The position numbers and the translations under genes are program-made. Under the pieces are notes generated by a model. That model was given only the letters and a program-made list of their open reading frames with translations. It searched no databases and was not told the origin of the DNA. 7,836 nt of DNA from Acidimicrobiia bacterium (GTDB taxonomy: Bacteria > Actinomycetota > Acidimicrobiia > UBA5794 > UBA11373): assembly GCA_025456165.1 (NCBI GenBank), contig JALOLI010000064.1:1-7836 (forward strand). The letters run 5' to 3'. Numbering within the stretch: position 1 is the stretch's first letter; the number at the start of each line of letters is the position of its first letter. Of the stretch, positions 1 to 5,742 are shown piece after piece.

Positions 1-1404
1 GCCATGTTCATCAGGTCGCCGCCCGACCAGGCGCCTTCGAGCCGCACCAGCCCGGTCTTGTTGGCCTGGTGGTACTGGAACCACTCCCGGTCGGGGACGA
101 TGCCCGCCTGCTCGAAGGGCAGGTCGATCCCCGTCGGCGCCCCGAACCCCAGGGAGCGGGCCCAGTCCTGCAGCAGGTTCTCGCTCCACTCGAAGTCGGG
201 GTTCTCCCAGATCTTGAGGGCGATGCCCCAGTAGTAGTTGTCCGAGGAAACCTGGAGGGAGGTGTGGATGTTCACCAGGCCGTGGACCCTCCAGTCCTTG
301 AGCCTGGGGGTGTTGGGGAATTGCAGGTCGCCGTCGGCATAGAACGAGGTGGGGTCGCTGGGATCGAGGCGATCGGCGTACTGATCCTGCTCGACCGTGG
401 GGTAGATCTTGCGCTCCAGGGCCAGGGTGTACGGCACCACCTTGAAGGCCGAGGCCGGCGGGTACAGGCCCTGGATGGCGAAGTTGTTCAGGGCCGCGGT
501 CTCCTGCAACCGGGCCCAATCCTCGTTGCTGATGCTGCCCGTGGAGAACAGGCCCGGGTCGTACGCCGGCACTGAGGCCAGGGCGAGCACCGAGCCATCC
601 CGCGGGTCGAGGACCACGGCCGCCGCCCGCACCGGCTTCTTGCCGTCGCGGCGCGACAGCGACATCCCGTCGTAGAGGGCCTGTTCCACGAACTCCTGAA
701 GGGCGAAGTCGATGGTGGTGATCGCCGTGCCCCCGGCCCGGGCCGGCACCTCGTCGATGATCCCCAGCACCTCCCCCCCGGCGTTCACCCGGTAGGTGAC
801 CCGCCCCGCGGTCCCGCGCAGCGCCCCGTCGTACTCCTTCTCGATCCCGAACCGGCCCACCCGGTCGCGGACGGTAATGCCCGGGCGGTCCAGGTCCTCG
901 TCGGCGGGAGCGCCGATGTATCCGATCACGTGGGCGGCGGTCTCTCCTTCGGGGTACACGCGTACCGGCACCGGCTCCACCACTACCCCGGGGAAGTCCT
1001 CGATGTGCTCCAGGACGAAGACGGCCACCGACTCGGAGACCTCATCGCCCAGAGGGAAGCGGGCTCCGGCGCCGGCCTCGTCGAAGGCGGCCCGAATGTC
1101 CGCGGCGGGCATCGCCAGGAGGGCGGCCAGGTGGTTGATCAGCCCCTCTTCCCGTTCCTCGGGAACCAGCTTGCGGTCGATCACCAACTGCCGGCTGGCC
1201 ACCGTGCCGGCGAGCAGCACCGTCCCGGTGCGATCAAAGATGTCCCCGCGCGGCGCCTCGACGGTCACCACCCGGATCTGTTGCTGCTCGGCCGTCTCCA
1301 GAGCCGAAGCCAGGGTGCTCACCTGCAGGTACCACAGCCGCAGCACTAGCACGGTGAACAGCGAAGACCACCCCTACCGCTACCAGGCGCCAGGTGCGGC
1401 TCAC
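1..1404 (-). CDS. mrdA: Penicillin-binding protein 2 (elongation transpeptidase), 3' partial, apparent frameshift in the membrane anchor
   Basis: Class B PBP that cross-links peptidoglycan during cell elongation, working with RodA and MreC/MreD; anchored by one N-terminal helix with the catalytic domain outside. Seen in the main frame: LRLWYLQV just after the membrane segment; the dimerisation-domain start APRGDIFDR (1256-1230); YPEGETAAHVIGYIG (957-913) and GIEKEYDGALRGTAGR; then the transpeptidase domain with the nucleophile motif PPASAFKVV (Ser codon 452-450, Lys 443-441) and second motif SSD (248-240), the S-x-D form also known from E. coli PBP2. The window ends at SGGDLMNMA, before the catalytic KTG. 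The natural start is GTG at 1404-1402, overlapping mreD by GTGA. From there the frame reads SRTWRLVAVGVVF and then leaves the PBP2 frame; the PBP2 frame itself has a TAG at 1376-1374. A +1 (or -2) shift between 1376 and about 1350 is needed to join them. Without it, a first GTG in frame (1352-1350) would cut off half of the anchor. Identity is firm; integrity is uncertain. Confidence 0.92.
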
Positions 1405-1913
1405 CGGTCCCACCCCGGGCGGCCCCCGCCCCGCGGCCCGATCAGCCGAGTGATCGGGGGAAGGACGAGCGGCGCCAGGATCGTGTTGTACACCGCCGGC
1501 AGCAGCATTCTCTGCACCACCTGAGCGTCGGCGAGCGTCTGCGCCCCAAAGATCGTACCGAGGAGTGCATATAGCGCCAGTCCTACGAACGACAGCAAGA
1601 ACACCCCGGGGATCAGCAGGGTGACGTCGTCTTCGAAGCGGCGGCGCAATCGGACCGTGGCGAAGGCCACGGTGGTCAGCACCAGGGCCCACAGCCCGAG
1701 AGCGGTCTCGGAAAGCAGGTCGAGAAGCAGACCGGTGGCGAACCCGACGAGCAGCGAGGGGACCCGCCCCAGATGGCGGCTCACGGCCAGGGTCACCAGC
1801 AGGGCGAGGGCCGGTGAGGCCCCGAAGGGGCGCAGCCTGATGAACAGGGTCGTCTGCAGGGCCACTCCCAGGATCACGAGGGCGACGGCCACCGCCGTCC
1901 TGCGCCACTTCAC
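1401..1913 (-). CDS. mreD: Rod-shape-determining membrane protein MreD
   Basis: Integral membrane component of the elongasome. 170 residues, almost entirely hydrophobic, with about five or six membrane helices (approximately 6-26, 32-46, 52-69, 73-88, 98-122 and 136-156). An internal acidic-after-hydrophobic pattern (GLLLDLLSETALG, residues 61-73) resembles the conserved GLLLDL segment of MreD. The start GTG at 1913-1911 shares four bases with the end of mreC (GTGA). No clear Shine-Dalgarno sequence precedes it, so translation is probably coupled to mreC. The same frame is open far upstream (to 2834), but that extension runs antiparallel to nothing and simply shadows mreC. The stop TGA at 1403-1401 overlaps the GTG of mrdA in the same way. 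The C-terminus is Gly/Arg-rich. Family sequence identity is low in general; length, topology and position make the call. Confidence 0.93.
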   Translation of the reverse strand: MKWRRTAVAVALVILGVALQTTLFIRLRPFGASPALALLVTLAVSRHLGRVPSLLVGFATGLLLDLLSETALGLWALVLTTVAFATVRLRRRFEDDVTLLIPGVFLLSFVGLALYALLGTIFGAQTLADAQVVQRMLLPAVYNTILAPLVLPPITRLIGPRGGGRPGWDR

Positions 1914-2836
1914 GGGGAGGTGGTCGTCCCCGACCCGGGCCCAGTGCCGGCCGTGGTTGTGGTCTCCAGCGGGGGCTGGACCGGTTCGTCGTCCTCTCCG
2001 GCCGGCGAGCCGACCTGATCGCTGGTGAACACGAGGACCTTGACGTAGTCCACGCGCGACAGCTCCGCCTCGGGCGCCGCCTTGGTGATCAGCGAGAACC
2101 CGACCTCGGCTTCGGCGTCCTCGACGACCCGGGCCACCGGGATGCCGGCCGGGAAGCGGCCGTCGGCGGTCACCAGCAGGTCCCCCGCGATCAGGGCGGC
2201 GTTGGTGTTGAACATCTCCAGCTGCATCAGCCCTCCGCCGCGCCCGGTCAGGATGCCCGTTTCGCCGGTGCGCTCCACCCGCACGGCCACCCGCATGGTG
2301 GGATCGGTGATGAGCCGGATTCGGGCCGAAGTCTCGGTCACGGACACCACCCGCCCGATGAGCCCGCCCTCGTCGATCACCGGCATGTCCACCGCGATGC
2401 CGTCGCCCCGGCCCTTGTCGATGAGGCGGATGGCGTCGAAGTCCGAGGGGCCCGTGGCCAGCACCCGGGCCGCCACCGTGTCGAGCTCGCCGGGAGGCTC
2501 TATGGCGAGTACCGCCTCCAGCTCGGCCACCCGGCGCTGGAGGCTCTCCGTCTCGGCCAGCTGGCGCTCCAGGTCGGTGACCTGCAGCCGCAGCCGGCGG
2601 TTCTCGTCGCGGATGCCCACCAGGTCCGAGATACCCTCGAAGAAGGCGACCACCGGCCGGGTGACGAACCCGACCCCCTGCTGAACGGGAGTGAACGCCG
2701 TCTGGACCCCATCGCGCAGCGTGCCCCCCAGGCCTTCTCCCGAAGCGCGCAGGTCGACGGTCACCAGCACCAGGGAAACCAGCACCAGCCCGATGAAGGC
2801 CAGGGTGCTGCGGTCTACCCCCGAGGGACGCCACAC
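1910..2836 (-). CDS. mreC: Rod-shape-determining protein MreC
   Basis: Single-pass membrane protein that links MreB to the periplasmic or extracytoplasmic elongation enzymes and activates PBP2. 308 residues. Seen: a short N-terminus, a membrane helix at about residues 12-29 (hydrophobic run ending VLVTVDL), and a predicted coiled coil at about 72-112 with heptad-like Leu spacing (ENRRLRLQVTDLERQL region). The paired beta-barrel domain follows, including VLATGPSDFDAIRLIDKG (125-142), VIDEGGLIGRVVSV (153-166) and the late GIPVARV (231-237). A Glu/Asp/Pro/Thr-rich tail (about 273-308) is of low complexity and probably disordered. The GTG start has a good Shine-Dalgarno sequence. Its TGA at 1912-1910 overlaps the GTG of mreD as GTGA. 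Identification rests on domain order and gene context; family sequence conservation is modest. Confidence 0.95.
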   Translation of the reverse strand: MWRPSGVDRSTLAFIGLVLVSLVLVTVDLRASGEGLGGTLRDGVQTAFTPVQQGVGFVTRPVVAFFEGISDLVGIRDENRRLRLQVTDLERQLAETESLQRRVAELEAVLAIEPPGELDTVAARVLATGPSDFDAIRLIDKGRGDGIAVDMPVIDEGGLIGRVVSVTETSARIRLITDPTMRVAVRVERTGETGILTGRGGGLMQLEMFNTNAALIAGDLLVTADGRFPAGIPVARVVEDAEAEVGFSLITKAAPEAELSRVDYVKVLVFTSDQVGSPAGEDDEPVQPPLETTTTAGTGPGSGTTTSP

Positions 2837-2842
2837 GGGAAG

Positions 2843-2848
2843 CCTCCC
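2843..2848 (-). promoter_or_regulatory. mreC ribosome binding site
   Basis: GGGAGG lies six bases before the GTG at 2836-2834. It supports that GTG as the mreC start, which places a short basic cytoplasmic N-terminus directly ahead of the membrane helix. Confidence 0.65.
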
Positions 2849-2876
2849 ATCGCGCAGCCGGCCCCGGCGGGCACGG

Positions 2877-3905
2877 CTACTCCTGGCCGGTCGTGGACAG
2901 CACTTCCCGCAGCCGGTCGAACTCCTCGAGGCAGGCGCCCGCCCCGAGCACGACGGTCTGCAAAGGGCGCTCGGAGGTGATCACCGGCGTCCCGGTCTCA
3001 CTGGCGATGCGCACGTCGAGGCCGCGGAGCAGGGCCCCTCCGCCGGTGACCATGATGCCCCGAGCCATGATGTCCGCCGCGAGCTCGGGCGGGGTCTTGT
3101 CGAGGCAGTACTTGACCGCGTCCACCACGGCCTGCACCGGCTCTTCGATGCCCTCCCGAACCTCCTGGGCGCTGACCACCACGGTCTTGGGCAGGCCGGT
3201 CACCAGGTCGCGGCCCCGGATCTCGGCGCTCGGCTCGTCGGAGTAGGGCCAGGCGGAGCCGATGGCCATCTTGAGCTGTTCGGCGGTGCGGTCGCCCAGG
3301 AGGAGGTTGTACTCCTTCTTGACGTAGTCGATGATCGCCTCGTCGATCTCGTCGCCGGCCACGCGGATGCTCCGGGCCACGACGATGCCCCCGAGGGCGA
3401 TGACCGCCACCTCGGTGGTGCCGCCGCCCATGTCCACCACCATGGAGGCGGTCGGCTCGTACACGGGGAGGCCGCAGCCGATGGCGGCCGCCATGGGCTC
3501 TTCGATCGTGTAGGCCCGGCGCGCCCCGGCGTGATAGGCGGCCTCCTCAACGGCCCGGCGCTCCACCCCGGTGATCCCGCTGGGGACGCCCACGATGATG
3601 CGGGGGCGGGCCCAGCGGCGCGGCTGCACCTTCTTGATGAAGTAGCGCAGCATCTTCTCGGTGATGTCGAAGTCGGCGATGACCCCGTCGCGCAGCGGCC
3701 GGATGGCCTGGATGTGGGCCGGGGTGCGGCCGATCATGCGCTTGGCCTCGGCTCCCACCGCCAGGGCGCGGTGGCTGCGGGTGTCGATGGCCACCACCGA
3801 GGGCTCATTGAGCACGATGCCTTGCCCGCGCACGTACACCAGGGTGTTGGCCGTGCCCAAATCGATGGCCATGTCGCGGCTGGCGAGCGACGCAATGCCC
3901 GTCAT
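2877..3905 (-). CDS. mreB: Rod-shape-determining actin homologue MreB
   Basis: Cytoplasmic, membrane-associated actin-like ATPase whose filaments position the peptidoglycan elongation machinery. The 342 residues match the family. Seen: phosphate-1 loop DLGTANTLVY (15-24), VGVPSGITGVERRAV (105-119), TIEEPMAAAIG with the expected catalytic Glu (133-143), phosphate-2 loop VVDMGGGTTEVAV (156-168), and the adenosine motif VTGGGALLRGLD (286-297). These separate it from DnaK and FtsA. The ATG at 3905 has only a GGGGG run five bases upstream. A second ATG at 3872 would leave almost no residues before DLGTAN, so the first start is preferred. The stop TAG at 2879-2877 is 40 bases before mreC. It heads the mreBCD-PBP2 set. 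A sequence TAGACT (3936-3931) in the gap before it resembles a -10 box, but no -35 element is apparent. Mbl is a paralogous alternative name; the context with mreC and mreD favours mreB. Confidence 0.98.
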   Translation of the reverse strand: MTGIASLASRDMAIDLGTANTLVYVRGQGIVLNEPSVVAIDTRSHRALAVGAEAKRMIGRTPAHIQAIRPLRDGVIADFDITEKMLRYFIKKVQPRRWARPRIIVGVPSGITGVERRAVEEAAYHAGARRAYTIEEPMAAAIGCGLPVYEPTASMVVDMGGGTTEVAVIALGGIVVARSIRVAGDEIDEAIIDYVKKEYNLLLGDRTAEQLKMAIGSAWPYSDEPSAEIRGRDLVTGLPKTVVVSAQEVREGIEEPVQAVVDAVKYCLDKTPPELAADIMARGIMVTGGGALLRGLDVRIASETGTPVITSERPLQTVVLGAGACLEEFDRLREVLSTTGQE

Positions 3906-3941
3906 GTAGGCCCCCGTTGGATTCCCCTGGAGTCTACCGGC

Positions 3942-4346
3942 TCAGGCGAAGAACAACCCGAGCTCGCGCTCCGCGCTGGCCGGGGAGTCCGACCCGTGGA
4001 CGATGTTCTCCGTCGTGACCAGGCCGAAGTCACCGCGGATGGTGCCCGGCGCCGCCTTCTTGGGGTCGGTCACCCCCATGAGGGCCCGGGCCACCTCGAC
4101 GGCTTCCTCGCCCTCCCACTCCATAGCGAAGACCGGCCCGCTGGTGATGAAGGCCGCCAGGTCCGGGTAGAAGGGCTTGGCCAGGTGCTCGGCGTAGTGG
4201 CGGGCCGCCAGGTCGGCGTCGATGGTCAGCATCCGGGCCCGGGTGAGACGCAGCCCCTTGCGCTCCATGCGGGAGATCACCTCTCCCACCAGGCCGCGAC
4301 GCACCCCGTCCGGCTTCACCATCACGAAGGTCCTCTGCACGGCCAC
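3942..4346 (-). CDS. ndk: Nucleoside diphosphate kinase
   Basis: Transfers the gamma-phosphate from ATP to NDPs and dNDPs through a phosphohistidine, balancing nucleotide pools in the cytoplasm. The protein has 134 residues, a typical bacterial length. Seen directly: N-terminal [11 protein letters not shown] with Lys11, the middle-region Arg104 in GTIRGDFG, and the active-site signature [15 protein letters not shown] with the catalytic His117. The start is GTG at 4346 behind a strong AGGAGG; the resulting MAVQRTF N-terminus agrees with the family. The stop at 3944-3942 leaves 36 bases before mreB. Position between folC and mreB is the usual actinobacterial arrangement. No unusual residues were noticed, and all key active-site residues are present. 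Confidence 0.98.
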   Translation of the reverse strand: MAVQRTFVMVKPDGVRRGLVGEVISRMERKGLRLTRARMLTIDADLAARHYAEHLAKPFYPDLAAFITSGPVFAMEWEGEEAVEVARALMGVTDPKKAAPGTIRGDFGLVTTENIVHGSDSPASAERELGLFFA

Positions 4347-4427
4347 GCCGCCCTCCTCCTCGTCCTGGGCTGCCCCGGATGGTACCCCCGGCGCCGGGCC
4401 TCCCCCGAAGCGGGCTTGAGCCGCCCC
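4347..4427 (-). other. folC-ndk intergenic region with a 12-base palindrome
   Basis: This 81-base gap is the longest in the window. It holds a perfect 12-base palindrome, CCCGGCGCCGGG (4387-4398), and next to it a hexamer reading TACCAT on the minus strand (4384-4379) that fits a loose TAnnnT -10 pattern. I cannot pair it with a convincing -35 box. The palindrome has no loop and no T-tract, so it is not a standard intrinsic terminator. In other actinobacteria a small membrane-protein gene (DUF4233 type) often sits between folC and ndk; here no room exists for it. An internal promoter for ndk-mre is possible but unproven. Confidence 0.4.
4355..4360 (-). promoter_or_regulatory. Strong ndk ribosome binding site
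   Basis: AGGAGG lies eight bases before the GTG at 4346-4344, inside a longer GAGGAGGAGGG purine run. It is the best Shine-Dalgarno sequence in the window and decides the GTG start over the second GTG two codons later. It suggests high translation of ndk compared with its neighbours. Confidence 0.75.
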
Positions 4428-5738
4428 TCAGGCCCCCGTTCGGCCGCCTGGGGCCGCCGGGCCCAGGCCGAGAGCACCGCGGGCCTCGCCCACCACGTAC
4501 AGCGAGCCGGTGATCAGCACCGGCCCACCCCTCTCCAGCGCGGCGGCGATGGCGGCGGCGACCGAACCGTGGACGGTGATGGGCACCGCCATCGCCTCGG
4601 CCGCCAGGGCGGCCACTGCGTCCGCGGGACGGGCCCTCTCCGTCCCGCCGGCGCGGGTGGCGTGGAACGAGGCCGCCGCCGGGGCCAGCGAGCGCAGCAT
4701 GGCCGGCACATCCTTGTCGGCCATCGCCCCGAAGACGACCGCCCAGCGGTTGGTGGGGAACTCCTCGGCCAGGGCGGCGGCCAGGGCTTCGCTCCCCTCC
4801 GGGTTGTGGGCTCCGTCGAGGAGCACCAGGGGATCGCGCTGCACCACTTCCATGCGGCCGGGTGAGCGGGCGGCGGCCGCCGCCTCGGCCACCGCCGCGG
4901 GATCGAGAGCCCGGCCGAAGAAGGCCTCGACCGCGGCCACCGCCACGGCCAGGTTGGCCGTCTGGTGGCGGCCGAGCAGGGGCAGCCGCAGTTCGGGATA
5001 GGAGCCGTAGACCCCTTCGACATCCACCAGCCAGCCCCCCACGGCTCGCGTCGCATCCACCGAGAACTCCGCCCCCAGGCGCAGCCAGGCCGACCCGGTG
5101 GCGGCGGCGCGCTGCCCGGCGACTTCGAGAGCCGCCGGGGGCAGGATGCCGGTCACCAGGGTCCGCCCGGGCCCCAGGATCGCCGCCTTCTCCCCGGCGA
5201 TGGCCCCCACCGTGTCCCCTAGGTACTCGGTGTGCTCCAGGGAGATCGAGGTGATCACCGCCACCTCGGCGTCCAGCACGTTGGTGGCGTCGAGGCGGCC
5301 GCCGAGGCCGACTTCGACCACTGCCGCGTCCACCGACTGGGAGGCAAACCAGGAGAAGGCCAGGGCGGCGGTCAGCTCGAAGTAGGTGATCCCGTCGCCG
5401 GTCCGCTCCTCGTAGGCCGCGGCAAAGGGGAGCACGTCCTCGAGGGCCGCCCCCAGGTCCTCCCGGCGCAGCGGCTCGCCGGCCACTTCGAAGCGCTCCT
5501 CCACCGCCTGCAGGTGCGGCGAGGTGAACAGGCCGGGCTTGAGGCCGTGGGCCGCCAGCAGCCCCGCCGCGAGGCGGGCCGTGGTCGTCTTGCCGTTGCT
5601 GCCGGCGACGTGGATGGCCGGGTAGCTCCGGTGCGGGTCGCCCATGAGGGAGAGAAGCCCGGCGATGCGCTCCGTGCCGGGCTTGACCCCCCGGCCGATG
5701 TGCCGATCCAGACAAGCGAGGGCGGCGGCGTAGTCCGT
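4428..5738 (-). CDS. folC: Folylpolyglutamate synthase / dihydrofolate synthase; non-canonical ACG start likely
   Basis: Mur-ligase-family enzyme that adds glutamate, with ATP, to dihydropteroate and/or folates in the cytoplasm. Numbering from the ACG at 5738-5736 gives 436 residues, a normal FolC length. Signatures seen: P-loop GSNGKTT (residues 46-52), TSPHL (72-76) with the following ERFEVAGEPL, EVGLGGRLDATN (142-153), SLEHTEYLGDT (166-176), EKAAI (183-187, the Lys expected to be carbamylated), LLDGAHNPEG (306-315) and a C-terminal LITGSLYVVGEAR. The N-terminal DYAAALACLDRHIGRG matches the usual first helix. No ATG, GTG or TTG occurs in this frame between 5897 and 5646. ATG at 5900 would overlap valS by about 158 bases and has no Shine-Dalgarno sequence; ATG at 5645 would delete the first helix. 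The ACG is preceded by GGGG seven bases upstream and directly follows valS, so I place the start there. A start created by a sequence error (ACG for ATG) is equally possible. Which of the two ligase activities it has cannot be read from sequence. The ends 5900 or 5645 are alternatives. Confidence 0.93.
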   Translation of the reverse strand, partial: TDYAAALACLDRHIGRGVKPGTERIAGLLSLMGDPHRSYPAIHVAGSNGKTTTARLAAGLLAAHGLKPGLFTSPHLQAVEERFEVAGEPLRREDLGAALEDVLPFAAAYEERTGDGITYFELTAALAFSWFASQSVDAAVVEVGLGGRLDATNVLDAEVAVITSISLEHTEYLGDTVGAIAGEKAAILGPGRTLVTGILPPAALEVAGQRAAATGSAWLRLGAEFSVDATRAVGGWLVDVEGVYGSYPELRLPLLGRHQTANLAVAVAAVEAFFGRALDPAAVAEAAAAARSPGRMEVVQRDPLVLLDGAHNPEGSEALAAALAEEFPTNRWAVVFGAMADKDVPAMLRSLAPAAASFHATRAGGTERARPADAVAALAAEAMAVPITVHGSVAAAIAAALERGGPVLITGSLYVVGEARGALGLGPAAPGGRTGA

Positions 5739-5742
5739 GCCG

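Noticed and set aside
51..59. KTG near the window edge as the third PBP2 catalytic motif
   Set aside because: It sits before the conserved SGGDLMNMA segment; in PBP2 the catalytic KTG lies some tens of residues after that segment, so it is outside the window.
1914..2834. A possible long N-terminal extension of MreD
   Set aside because: The frame is open but its translation over mreC is Gly/Arg/His-rich and unlike a membrane protein; MreD-like sequence starts exactly at the GTG overlapping the mreC stop.
2837..2876. An intrinsic terminator between mreB and mreC
   Set aside because: The GC-rich inverted bases (GCCGGGGCCGGC) are short and are not followed by a T-tract; the genes belong together functionally.
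3906..3941. A promoter in the ndk-mreB gap (TAGACT at 3931-3936)
   Set aside because: It fits a -10 pattern but no -35-like hexamer lies at 16-19 bases; such hexamers arise by chance, so I did not list it as a feature.
2691..4865. A 724-codon plus-strand open frame opposite mreB, ndk and folC
   Set aside because: It is antisense to three certain genes, its translation is Gly/His/Arg/Asp-rich with no family motif, and long antisense frames are expected in GC-rich DNA with third-position bias.
4030..5715. A 561-codon minus-strand frame over folC and ndk, and a 632-codon one at 5372-7270
   Set aside because: Both are out-of-frame shadows of folC/ndk and valS, rich in Arg, Gly and Pro, without any recognisable motif.
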